A DNA stretch of 64,000 nt, taken from assembly GCF_014648895.1 (NCBI RefSeq), contig NZ_BMRZ01000023.1:44499-108498 (forward strand), written 5' to 3'. The DNA comes from Streptomyces tanashiensis. GTDB lineage: Bacteria; Actinomycetota; Actinomycetes; Streptomycetales; Streptomycetaceae. A model generated the notes under the pieces. That model was not told the origin of the DNA. It worked only from the letters and a program-made list of their open reading frames with translations, and searched no databases. Position 1 is the first letter of the stretch. Each line of letters opens with the position of its first letter. Made by a program: the position numbers and the translations under genes. Below, in pieces: positions 17,224-27,123 of this stretch.

Positions 17224-19065
17224 ATGGCAGGGCGAATTGAAGACTACGCCCTCGTCGGTGACCTGGAGACCGCTGCGCTCATCGGGACCGACGGGTCCGT
17301 CGACTGGTGGTGCGCGCCGCGCTTCGACTCGCCCGCCTGCCTCGCCGCTCTCCTCGGGGCGCCGGACCACGGCCGCTGGATCCTCGCCCCCGTCGGCAAC
17401 ACCCGCTGTACGCGCAGGAGTTACCGTGGCGACACGCTCGTCCTCGACACCGTCTGGGAGACCCTCTCCGGAACCGTCCGGATCACGGACTTCATGCCAC
17501 CGCGCTGTCCGGGCGAGGGGGCCCCGAGGATCGTCCGCGTCGTCGAGGGGATCGCCGGACGGGTCGCCGTCCGCAGTGAGTTGAGGGTCCGCTTCCACCA
17601 CGGCAGCATCGTGCCCTGGACCCGCGCGACGGACCGGCGCACCGTCGTCTCCGTCGCCGGACCCGACGCCGTGCACCTCTCCTGCGGGCCCGGCGTCGCA
17701 CTCGACGTCACCCCGGAGCGTACGAGCTGCGATTTCACCGTCACGGCCGGCCGCCGGGTCGCCTTCGTCCTCGGCTGGAGCCCCTCCCACGCCCCCGCGC
17801 CGCCGCCCGCGTCACCCGCCGACATCGCCGCCACCCTCCACCGCACCCTCGCCTTCTGGAACGACTGGGCCGCCGCCCTCCGCTACGAGGGACCCGCGCG
17901 CGAGGCCGTGATCCGCTCCCTGCTCACCCTCAAGGCCCTCACCTACGCCCCCACCGGTGGCATCGTCGCCGCCGCCACGACCTCCCTCCCCGAGTACATC
18001 GGCGGTCGCCGCAACTGGGACTACCGCTTCTGCTGGCTGCGCGACTCGACCTTCACCCTCTCCTGCCTGCTCCGCGGCGGATACCGCGGGGAGGCGCTGG
18101 CCTGGACGGACTGGCTGCTGCGCGCCGTCGCGGGCGATCCCGCCGACCTCCAGCCGCTCTACGGGGTCGAGGGCCAGCGGCGCCTCCCCGAGACGTTCGC
18201 CGACTGGCTGCCCGGCTACGAGAACTCACGGCCCGTCAGATTCGGCAACGCGGCCGTGGGCCAGTTCCAGCTCGACGTCTACGGAGAGGTGCTCAGCACC
18301 GTCTACTCGGCCGTCCGGGCGGGCATCGCGCTCACCCCCGCGGCCTGGGCCCTGGTGGCCTCGCTCCTGGAGTACCTCGGCGAACGCTGGCAGGAACCCG
18401 ACGAGGGCATCTGGGAAGTCCGGGGCCCCCGACGCCACTTCGTCCACTCCAAGGTCATGGCCTGGGTCGCCGCCGACCGTGCCGTCCGCCTCGCCCGGGT
18501 CGCCGGACTGCGCGGCTCCCTCGCGCGCTGGCAGGCGCTCCGCGCCGAACTGCACGCCGAGATCTGTGCCCGGGGGTGGAGCGAGGAACAGGGTTCCTTC
18601 ACCCAGTACTACGGGAGCCGGCAGGTCGACGCCACCGCGCTGCTGATCCCCCGGCTCGGCTTCCTCCCCGCCGGCGACCCCCGCGTCCTCGGCACCGTCC
18701 GGGCGATGGAGCGGCTCGACGACCACGGATTCCTGCGCCGGTACGGGGACGTCCGGGACGGCGGCACGCACGACCTCGACGACCTGGGCGGCACCGAGGG
18801 GAGCTTCGTCGCCTGCACGTTCTGGTACGCCGACGCCCTCGCCATGACCGGCCGGGCCGGCGAGGCCCGGGCCGTCTTCGAGCGGCTCCTCGACGTCCGC
18901 AACGACGTCGGGCTCCTCGCCGAGGAATGGGACCCGGTGGCCGGCCGCCAGCTCGGCAACATGCCGCAGGCGCTCAGCCATGTCGCCCTGGTGAACACGG
19001 CGTTCACCCTGTACGGCACCCGCCGCCACGACCGCGACCGCCCGCGCCACCTCGCTGTGGCATGA
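17224..19065 (+). CDS. Glycoside hydrolase family 15 protein (glucoamylase/trehalase type)
   Basis: A 613-residue cytoplasmic-looking protein without signal peptide. It starts with the characteristic RIEDYALVGDLETAALIGTDGSVDWWCAPRFDSPACLAALLG of bacterial GH15, has a beta-sandwich N-terminal half, and an (alpha/alpha)6 catalytic half with GGRRNWDYRFCWLRDSTF, VEGQRRLPETFADWLPGYENSRPVRFGNAA and a late GTEGSFVACTFWYADALA and LAEEWDP segment containing the second catalytic glutamate. Actinobacterial members include trehalases and alpha-glucosidases, so trehalose or short alpha-glucans are the likely substrates. It is transcribed away from the glycan locus, perhaps from a leaderless start. Confidence 0.9.
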   Translation: MAGRIEDYALVGDLETAALIGTDGSVDWWCAPRFDSPACLAALLGAPDHGRWILAPVGNTRCTRRSYRGDTLVLDTVWETLSGTVRITDFMPPRCPGEGAPRIVRVVEGIAGRVAVRSELRVRFHHGSIVPWTRATDRRTVVSVAGPDAVHLSCGPGVALDVTPERTSCDFTVTAGRRVAFVLGWSPSHAPAPPPASPADIAATLHRTLAFWNDWAAALRYEGPAREAVIRSLLTLKALTYAPTGGIVAAATTSLPEYIGGRRNWDYRFCWLRDSTFTLSCLLRGGYRGEALAWTDWLLRAVAGDPADLQPLYGVEGQRRLPETFADWLPGYENSRPVRFGNAAVGQFQLDVYGEVLSTVYSAVRAGIALTPAAWALVASLLEYLGERWQEPDEGIWEVRGPRRHFVHSKVMAWVAADRAVRLARVAGLRGSLARWQALRAELHAEICARGWSEEQGSFTQYYGSRQVDATALLIPRLGFLPAGDPRVLGTVRAMERLDDHGFLRRYGDVRDGGTHDLDDLGGTEGSFVACTFWYADALAMTGRAGEARAVFERLLDVRNDVGLLAEEWDPVAGRQLGNMPQALSHVALVNTAFTLYGTRRHDRDRPRHLAVA

Positions 19066-19111
19066 TCGCGTCGACCTCCGGCGGTGGGCCGGGGGACCAG
19101 GGGGGTCGGAC

Positions 19112-19402
19112 ATGGACTGGTACGTCGTCGTCCCGGGCGCGATCGCGCTCGTCTTCGCCGTCGGCGGCGTCGCCGCGCTCCGTACCGGCTGGGTCTTCCC
19201 CTGGCTGCGCGCCCGCGTCTACCGGACGGGCCTCTTCGGCCGGGGCCAGCTGCTCATGGCCGCCGCCTTCGCCTTCCAGGCGCTCGCCCCGTTCTCCGAC
19301 GAGCGGGCCATACGCTCCGGACTCGGGATCGCGAGCGTGCTCGCCCTCGTGGCGGGCCTCGTCCTGACGGTCCTGGGCCAGCGCCCGCGCCACGAGCGCT
19401 GA
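19112..19402 (+). CDS. Small membrane protein of unknown function
   Basis: A 96-residue protein with three hydrophobic helices: residues about 5-25, 47-62 and 70-88. GGGGGG just upstream of the ATG supports the start. No family recognised. It follows the GH15 gene by 46 bases and could be co-transcribed with it. The 3 prime end lies 7 bases from a convergent small membrane-protein gene. Confidence 0.65.
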   Translation: MDWYVVVPGAIALVFAVGGVAALRTGWVFPWLRARVYRTGLFGRGQLLMAAAFAFQALAPFSDERAIRSGLGIASVLALVAGLVLTVLGQRPRHER

Positions 19403-19409
19403 GACGCCG

Positions 19410-19652
19410 CTACCGGCGCCGCCCGTCCTCGTCCGGCAGGATCCAGCGGCCGTCGCCGCCCCGGCCCGGCCGGAACCGGCGGCCCTCGTCCCGGCGACGT
19501 GAGGTGGACTCGCTCATCGCCTCCAGCGCCACGAACGCGGCGATCACCAGCGCGATCACGATCGCGCCCAGGACGTACCAGCCGTTCGGCGCCAGGAACC
19601 CGAACGCGATCAGCACCAGCAGTCCGACGCCGATCTTGCGCGGCAGCGACAT
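19410..19652 (-). CDS. Small hydrophobic protein with basic C-terminal tail
   Basis: An 80-residue protein: MSLPRKIG, then two hydrophobic helices (about 8-26 and 28-45), then a highly charged Arg/Asp/Glu-rich cytoplasmic tail. The sequence GGGGGGGAG five bases before the ATG supports this start over longer frames. Function unknown. Layout fits the many small PspC-like or cell-envelope-stress membrane proteins of Streptomyces, but I see no diagnostic motif. Confidence 0.65.
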   Translation of the reverse strand: MSLPRKIGVGLLVLIAFGFLAPNGWYVLGAIVIALVIAAFVALEAMSESTSRRRDEGRRFRPGRGGDGRWILPDEDGRRR

Positions 19653-19786
19653 GAGTCTCCCCCCCGGAGCATCCGTGCGGTCTCCCGGGCAGACGCGGAC
19701 GGCGCCCGCCCCGGTTCCCGTGCTCCGGCGTGTCGTTCGGGTGCCTCCAGCGGGCGCCACGGCCGCGCGTGGGTTCGAATCGGGGC

Positions 19787-20860
19787 ATGGCTTCCAACGA
19801 CAGGCTCCGCAGCGGCGGCCCCCCGAGGCCGCTCAAGACCGGTGACACCTGGTGGTACGCCGCCGTGGCCGGCGAGGCCGCCGGCTCGTTCAGCGCACGG
19901 GTCCGCACCCGGACCCGCCGTGCCTGCCTCGGGGCCGTCCTCCTCCTCACGGTCGTCTACGCGGGACTCGTGCTCACCGCGACCGGCCGCCGCTGGGGCG
20001 ACGCCGCCGTGACCGGCCGGCGCGCCGACTCCGCCGCCGTCAGGGTGCTCCGCGAGCACCCCTCCCTCGCCGGGCTCACCACCTTCTCCCTGATCCTCGG
20101 CTGCGTCCTCCTCCTCGCCGTCGGCCTCATACGCAAGCGGTACGCCCTCACCGGCGCAGCCGCCGGCGCGGTCGTCACCGCCCTCGCCGTCACCGGGCTC
20201 CTCCAGCGGTACGCGCCCCGCCCCCGGATCGTCGACACCGCCGGCGCCCTCGTCCCGAGCGGCTTCCCCAGCGCCCAGACCACCCTCGCCCTCGGCATCG
20301 CCCTCGGCCTGGTCCTCGTCGTCCCCTACCGGCTGCGCGCGCTCGTCGTCGGCGCCGCCACGCTCTGGGCCGCCGCCGTCGGCGCGTACACCATCGCCGC
20401 GGGACAGCACCGGCCCGGCGACGTCATCGCCGCCGCCCTCGTCGTCCTCGCCGTGACCACCGGCCTCCTCGCCGTCATCGCCCGCAGGGGCAAGGTCCGC
20501 CCCGGCCCGCGACGCGGTCCCGCGCTGCCCGGCCTCCCCGTCACCGTCCCGCTCGCCCTCCTCGCCGTGGCCGGCCTCGGCGCCGGGCTCTGGCTGCTCG
20601 GCGACACCCTCGCGCTGCCCACCGCCGCCCCGTACGACCCGGCCGAGCTCCGCCTCGCCCACCGCTGCGGGCAGGCCCTCGCCGCGGGTGTGGTCGCCAC
20701 CGCGGGACTGACCCTGCTCGCCCTGCTCCGCCGCGTCGACGTGGACGGCCCCCCGGCCGCGTACCGGCTCGGAGGGCCCTTCGTCGAGGCCGCCGGCGTC
20801 CCGCACGACAGCGACCTCGTGGGGCCCTTTACCGAGGACCGCGATCACGAGATATCTTGA
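19787..20860 (+). CDS. PAP2-fold membrane protein with degenerate catalytic motifs
   Basis: A 357-residue protein with about eight hydrophobic helices. Its core follows the PAP2 (phosphatidic acid phosphatase type 2) order: LLQRYAPRPR in place of K-x6-RP, SGFPSAQTT in place of PSGH, and AYTIAAGQHRPGDVI in place of SR-x5-H-x3-D. The last histidine and aspartate are kept, but the PSGH histidine is Gln and the motif-3 arginine is missing. It may bind lipid phosphate without normal hydrolysis, or use a shifted mechanism. The start at MASNDRL is chosen because upstream codons lack a ribosome site; even this one has only CGGGGC. The stop lies inside the dyad upstream of icd. Confidence 0.75.
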   Translation: MASNDRLRSGGPPRPLKTGDTWWYAAVAGEAAGSFSARVRTRTRRACLGAVLLLTVVYAGLVLTATGRRWGDAAVTGRRADSAAVRVLREHPSLAGLTTFSLILGCVLLLAVGLIRKRYALTGAAAGAVVTALAVTGLLQRYAPRPRIVDTAGALVPSGFPSAQTTLALGIALGLVLVVPYRLRALVVGAATLWAAAVGAYTIAAGQHRPGDVIAAALVVLAVTTGLLAVIARRGKVRPGPRRGPALPGLPVTVPLALLAVAGLGAGLWLLGDTLALPTAAPYDPAELRLAHRCGQALAAGVVATAGLTLLALLRRVDVDGPPAAYRLGGPFVEAAGVPHDSDLVGPFTEDRDHEIS

Positions 20861-20875
20861 TGTCGAGCAATCTCG
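20848..20875. promoter_or_regulatory. 28-bp dyad upstream of icd
   Basis: Outer arms CGAGAT (20848-20853) and ATCTCG (20870-20875) are perfect inverted repeats and share their centre with inner arms CTTGA (20856-20860) and TCGAG (20863-20867). The element ends 28 bases before the GTG of icd and overlaps the stop codon of the PAP2-like gene. It looks like an operator for a dimeric repressor or activator of isocitrate dehydrogenase. Confidence 0.55.
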
Positions 20876-20903
20876 CATACGCAGACGTGGAGCGGAGCAC
20901 CCG

Positions 20904-23123
<2,220 letters not shown>

Positions 23124-23163
23124 TCCGGCGCGAGACCGTCGTCCGCCCCGGCGCGCGACCCGT

Positions 23164-23198
23164 ACCGCCCCGGCCGGAATCCCTCCGGCCGGGGCGGT
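23164..23198 (+). terminator. Terminator of icd
   Basis: Perfect 15-base-pair stem (23164-23178 with 23184-23198) with a five-base loop ATCCC, about 40 bases after the icd stop. No U tract, as is usual in Streptomyces. Confidence 0.85.
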
Positions 23199-23241
23199 CC
23201 CGTCGGTGGCGCATCTCACGTCCGGGTGTGAACCTGGATGG

Positions 23242-23535
23242 ATGAGCTGGGCATCTTGGACGACCGCCGGTGTCTACACCGGGCGAGGTGGGGTGCTGAC
23301 CGACGAGGCCGGAGTCGTCACGGGCGATCTGACCGTGCACACGACGTTCGCCGAGCGCGAGGCACGCGTGGCCGTGCAGTACAGCGGCGCATCCGACTGG
23401 TTCACCATGTCGGGCAGTCCCGTTCCGTGCGGATCGGAGGAGGAGAGCCGCGACCTGCACGACGCCGTCGTGGCCGCCGTCCGGGAGGGGAACGGGGCCA
23501 CGGTCCCGACCCTGCCCGCGGCACCACCGGTGTAG
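23242..23535 (+). CDS. Small conserved-looking protein of unknown function
   Basis: A 97-residue protein when started at the ATG at 23242 (GGATGG just before it); a GTG at 23206 would give 109 residues. It begins MSWASWTTAGVYTGRGG and contains a predicted beta-rich segment with VTGDLTVHTTFAEREARVAVQYSGASDWFTM followed by a short helix SRDLHDAVVAAV. No family recognised. It sits alone between the icd terminator and the sigma-CAP gene. Confidence 0.65.
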   Translation: MSWASWTTAGVYTGRGGVLTDEAGVVTGDLTVHTTFAEREARVAVQYSGASDWFTMSGSPVPCGSEEESRDLHDAVVAAVREGNGATVPTLPAAPPV

Positions 23536-23622
23536 CCGCCGTCCGGCAGAAAGTGTTATCCCTCCCATGCCCACGGGTCTCCCGTCACGGGGGACTCGGA
23601 CCAGGGATGAGGGAGCAGACCC

Positions 23623-25248
23623 ATGCACAGCGACGAGCGACGCACCACGGCCCTTGTGGAGGCGGCCAGGGCCGGTGACGCGGACGCGAGGGACGCCCTG
23701 GTCCGCGAGCACCTCCCGCTCGTCCACAACATCGTCGGCCGTGCCCTCGACGGCCACGCCGACACGGACGACATCGTCCAGGAGACGATGGTCCGCGCCC
23801 TCGACGGGCTCCCCGCGCTCCGTGACCCGTCCCGCTTCCGGTCCTGGCTCGTCGCCATCGCCATGAACGGGATACGGCGCCGCTGGCACGAGCACCGGCG
23901 GGGGCCCGTGCCCGGCCTCGACCGGGCCGCCGACCTCGCGGACCCGGCCGGCGACTTCACCGAGCTCACCATCCTCCGCCTGGGCCTGTCCGGGCAGCGT
24001 CGCGACGTGGCGCGCGCGACCCGCTGGCTCGACGAGGACGACACCGAACTCCTCGCCCTGTGGTGGCTGGAGGCCGCCGGCGAACTCACCCGCGCCGAGC
24101 TCGCCGAAGGCCTCGGCGTCACCCCGCAGCACGCCGCCGTCCGCGTCCAGCGCATGAAGGAACGCCTGGACACGGGCCGCTCGGTGGTCCGCGCCCTGGA
24201 CGCGCTGCCGCCGTGCCCGGAGCTCACGGAGACCGTCGCGCCCTGGGACGGCCGGCCCTCCCCGCTCTGGCGCAAGCGGATCGCCCGCCATCTGCGCACC
24301 TGCGCCGCCTGCGGTGCCCGCGCGAGCGGCCGCCGCGGCCTCGCCCCGGTCGAGGGGCTCCTCGTCGGCATCGGCCTCGTCCCCCCGCTGACGGCCGCGG
24401 TCGGCCTCACGGACGGACCGGCGACGGAGTACGTCGCGCACGCGTCCTCGCAGCCCCACGCGTCCCCAGAGCCCCACGGGTCCCCGGAGCCCCAGGGATC
24501 CCCAGAGCCCCACGCGTCCTCGGACCCTCACGGGCCCTCGCACTCCCACGGGCCCTCGCACTCCCACGGGTCCTCGCACTCCCACGGGTCGCGCTCCCGC
24601 GCGTCCGACGACGCCGGACGATGGACCCCGCTGCGGCGCGCCGGCGTCGCCGGGGTCGCGGCCGTCGCCGTCCTCGGGGCGGCCGCCCTCCTCGTACCGC
24701 CGGAGCCGGAGGCACGCGTCCGGCCCGACCGGCCCGCCGCCGCGCCACCGGCGACGACCGCCCCGGCCACGGCCTCCCCGAGCCCGGTGGTCACCGTCGC
24801 CGCCCCCACCCCGACGACCGCGACCCCGAACCCCCGGCGCACCCCGCGCCCGAAGCCGACCACGGACCCGGGGGACCGGGTCACCGCGCTCGTCAACCGG
24901 CTCCGGGCGGCGGCCGGTTGCGCACCGCTGCGGACCGACCCCCGGCTGGTCGAGGCGGCCCGGGGCTACGCCCGCGACATGGCCGCACGCGGCTACTACG
25001 GGCACAGCAGCCCTGAGGGCGACTTCGCGGACGCCCGGATCACCGCCGCCGGATACGACTGGAGCGCCTGGGCCGAGAACCTGGCCCGCGGCGCGACCGG
25101 TCCGGAGGCCGTCGTCGAGGACTGGCAGGACGGGTCGATGCACGAGCAGAACATGCTGGACTGCCGGTACCGGGACACGGGCGTGGCGACGGTGCCCGGT
25201 CCCGGCGGCAGGATCTGGGTGCAGAAGCTGGCCGCCCCCGCCTCCTGA
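23623..25248 (+). CDS. Sigma-70 family factor fused to ZAS motif, membrane helix and extracellular CAP domain
   Basis: A 541-residue protein. Residues about 25-95 are sigma region 2 (DTDDIVQETMVRAL, SWLVAIAMNGIRRRWHEHRRG) and about 147-190 region 4 with a helix-turn-helix (LTRAELAEGLGVTPQHAAVRV). IARHLRTCAACG gives H223-x3-C227-x2-C230, the zinc motif of ZAS anti-sigma domains. A His/Pro/Ser repeat (about 273-323), a membrane helix (about 338-358) and a Pro/Thr linker follow. Residues about 415-541 are a CAP/SCP domain with its His and Glu residues (YGHSSPEG, WAENLARG, MHEQNML). The order predicts a cytoplasmic sigma factor tethered to the membrane with a sensor outside. GGGAG lies eight bases before the ATG. 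Membrane-tethered ECF factors are known, but I do not know one with a CAP domain. Confidence 0.88.
   Translation: MHSDERRTTALVEAARAGDADARDALVREHLPLVHNIVGRALDGHADTDDIVQETMVRALDGLPALRDPSRFRSWLVAIAMNGIRRRWHEHRRGPVPGLDRAADLADPAGDFTELTILRLGLSGQRRDVARATRWLDEDDTELLALWWLEAAGELTRAELAEGLGVTPQHAAVRVQRMKERLDTGRSVVRALDALPPCPELTETVAPWDGRPSPLWRKRIARHLRTCAACGARASGRRGLAPVEGLLVGIGLVPPLTAAVGLTDGPATEYVAHASSQPHASPEPHGSPEPQGSPEPHASSDPHGPSHSHGPSHSHGSSHSHGSRSRASDDAGRWTPLRRAGVAGVAAVAVLGAAALLVPPEPEARVRPDRPAAAPPATTAPATASPSPVVTVAAPTPTTATPNPRRTPRPKPTTDPGDRVTALVNRLRAAAGCAPLRTDPRLVEAARGYARDMAARGYYGHSSPEGDFADARITAAGYDWSAWAENLARGATGPEAVVEDWQDGSMHEQNMLDCRYRDTGVATVPGPGGRIWVQKLAAPAS
24441..24591 (+). repeat. In-frame 18-bp tandem repeats coding for His/Pro/Ser hexapeptides
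   Basis: About eight degenerate 18-base units encode hexapeptides, first of the SPEPHG type and then three almost identical PSHSHG/SSHSHG units (24535-24588). The repeat is inside the sigma-CAP gene, on the cytoplasmic side of the membrane helix. Such histidine spacing could bind Zn or Ni and the unit number could vary by slippage. Confidence 0.85.
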
Positions 25249-25289
25249 GCGGGCGCCCGGACCGGGAGCCCTGCCCGGGGGCCGGGGCC

Positions 25290-25964
25290 TCAGCGTCTGG
25301 CGCCGAAGTCCTGCACCCACCAGGGGCCGTTGGCGGCGAGGGTCACCCCGACGCCGATGTCCCTGAAGGAGCAGTTGAGGATGTTCGCCCGGTGGCCGGG
25401 GCTGTTCATCCAGTCCTCCATGGCCTGGTCCGGGGTCGTCGGCCCGCGGTGGATGTTCTCCCCCCAGGTCGACCACGTGTACCCGGCGCCGCTGATCCGG
25501 TCGCCGGCGTCCCGGCCCTCCGGGCTGTGGTGCTCGTAGTAGTCGCGTGCGGCCATGTCGTCGGCGTGCCCCTGGGCGGCGGCCCGCAGATGGCCTTCGG
25601 AGCGGAGCGGTTCGCAACCGGCCTTCTCGCGCTCGGCGTTGGCGAGGGCGACGACGTCCTGCACGTACCGGGCGGCCCTCCCCGCCGCCGCCGTCGCCCG
25701 GTGCGGGGCGGACGCGGCGGTGGCCGTGGTGCCGGTCGCGGGAGTGGCCACGTACATCCCGGTCGCCACCGTCAGCGCGGCGGCCGCGGCCCCGGCGAGG
25801 GTGACGGCGGTACGGAAGGACGGACGACGGGGGCGCCTGCGCTCCCCGCCCGTTCTGCGGTGCCGGCCGCCGCCCCGCCCCGCCGGGTCGGGGCGGCGGG
25901 GGACGGCGGAACGGTCGGAGTGTTCGGGGTCCGGGGAGTGGCCGGGACGGTCGTGGTGCCGCAT
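25290..25964 (-). CDS. CAP/SCP-domain exported protein
   Basis: A 224-residue protein with a roughly 50-residue basic, Pro/Arg-rich N-terminal tail, one hydrophobic helix (SFRTAVTLAGAAAAALTVATG) acting as signal anchor, and a C-terminal CAP domain. Conserved features are NAEREKAGCEPL, HSPEGRDAGDRI, STWGENIHRG and MNSPGHRANILNCSFRDIGVG, so both His and both Glu of the CAP cavity are present. GGAG four bases before the ATG fixes the start; longer frames lack a ribosome site. It is convergent with, and homologous to, the CAP end of the sigma fusion 41 bases away, suggesting duplication or a shared ligand. Confidence 0.85.
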   Translation of the reverse strand: MRHHDRPGHSPDPEHSDRSAVPRRPDPAGRGGGRHRRTGGERRRPRRPSFRTAVTLAGAAAAALTVATGMYVATPATGTTATAASAPHRATAAAGRAARYVQDVVALANAEREKAGCEPLRSEGHLRAAAQGHADDMAARDYYEHHSPEGRDAGDRISGAGYTWSTWGENIHRGPTTPDQAMEDWMNSPGHRANILNCSFRDIGVGVTLAANGPWWVQDFGARR

Positions 25965-26102
25965 GGAGCTCCGCTCTCTCGCCGAGGTCGCCGGACGGTC
26001 CGGCGCTGGGAGAGCCACCGGGGCGACGGCGGTAAGACTTTCCGGGCCGGGCCGCCCCGACACTCCTCGTCAACACGGAGCGTCAATGCACGTCCGAGAC
26101 TG

Positions 26103-26975
26103 TCAGCCCTGCGGGACCACCGCCACCGGACACGGCGCGAGGTGGAGCGCCGCGTGCGCCACCGAACCGATCCGCGGCCCGACGGCGCCGCGCCGGGCCC
26201 GCCGGCCGACCACCAGGAGCTGGGCGCCGCCCGAGGCCGAGAGCAGCACCTGCCCCGCGCTGCCCAGTTCGACGTGCTCGACGACCGGCACGTCGGGGTA
26301 CCGCTCGCGCCACGGGGCGAGCGCCTCGCGCAGCGCCTTCTCCTCGTACGGGACGAGCCCGCCGGCCTCGTCCGCGAGGCGCATCGAGGCCGGGCTGTAC
26401 GCGTACAGAGGAGGCAGGCTCCAGGCGCGCACCGCACGCACCGCGGCCCCGCGCGCGGCGGCGGTCTCGAAGGCGACGCCGAGCGCGGCGGCGCTGTCCT
26501 CCGGGCTGCCGAGCTGCCCGACGAGCACGTATCCGGCGGGCGGTTCGGCCTGCTCGCCGTCGCGCGACCGCACGGCGACGACGGGACGCGTGGCGGCGGC
26601 GATGATCTGCTGCCCGTACGAGCCGAGCAGGAAGCCGGTGACGGCGCCGCGGCCGCGCGAGCCGATGACGAGCAGCTCGGCCCGGTCCTCGGTGCCGAGC
26701 AGCGCGGCCACCGGGGTGTCGGGAAGCACCTCGGCCGTGAGCGCGAGCCCCGGGTGGCGCTCGGCGATCGTGGCCTCGGCCTCGCGCAGCACGGCGTGGG
26801 CGGCGCGCTGCTGGTCCTCGGGGTCCTGGAGCAGGGGGAGGTCGAGCGGTTCCCAGCGCCACGCGTGCGCGAGCCGTAGCGGGAGGCCCCGGTGCAGGGC
26901 CTCGCGCGCCGCCCAGTCGGCCGCGGCGAGGCTCTCGGGGGAACCGTCGACTCCTGCGACGATCTCACGACTCAT
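26103..26975 (-). CDS. Universal stress protein, tandem UspA domains
   Basis: A 290-residue protein with two UspA folds (residues about 1-142 and 150-290). The first has VAGVDGSPESLAAADWA and the ATP-binding VIGSRGRGAVTGFLLGSYGQQI (G-x2-G-x9-G-S/T type). The second keeps VVGRRARRGAVGPRIGSVAH in a weaker form. Tandem Usp proteins of actinobacteria respond to dormancy, hypoxia and other stress. GGAGG about eight bases before the ATG supports the start. A possible DevR-type box lies about 90 bases upstream. Confidence 0.9.
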   Translation of the reverse strand: MSREIVAGVDGSPESLAAADWAAREALHRGLPLRLAHAWRWEPLDLPLLQDPEDQQRAAHAVLREAEATIAERHPGLALTAEVLPDTPVAALLGTEDRAELLVIGSRGRGAVTGFLLGSYGQQIIAAATRPVVAVRSRDGEQAEPPAGYVLVGQLGSPEDSAAALGVAFETAAARGAAVRAVRAWSLPPLYAYSPASMRLADEAGGLVPYEEKALREALAPWRERYPDVPVVEHVELGSAGQVLLSASGGAQLLVVGRRARRGAVGPRIGSVAHAALHLAPCPVAVVPQG

Positions 26976-27061
26976 CAGGCTGCCTCCGTGGGTGCGGTGA
27001 CGGGCCCGCCGGCCGGCCGGCCCTCCTGACTCCAGCTTGGGCCCATCGGCCGCTCGGCGAG

Positions 27062-27078
27062 AGGGCCGGAGGTCCCGA
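27062..27078 (-). promoter_or_regulatory. Possible DevR/DosR-type box upstream of the Usp gene
   Basis: On the minus strand the sequence reads TCGGGACCTCCGGCCCT, similar in form to actinobacterial DevR boxes (GGGAC-N-rich-GNCCC). It is imperfect and in GC-rich DNA such matches occur by chance. It lies about 87-103 bases before the Usp start. Confidence 0.25.
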
Positions 27079-27123
27079 CATGCCGGTCCGTCCGTCCCTT
27101 TCCCGTGTAGGCGCCCCGCCGGA

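Noticed and set aside
24441..24591. Tandem repeats considered as a CRISPR array
   Set aside because: Units are contiguous 18-mers without spacers and stay in frame inside a gene.
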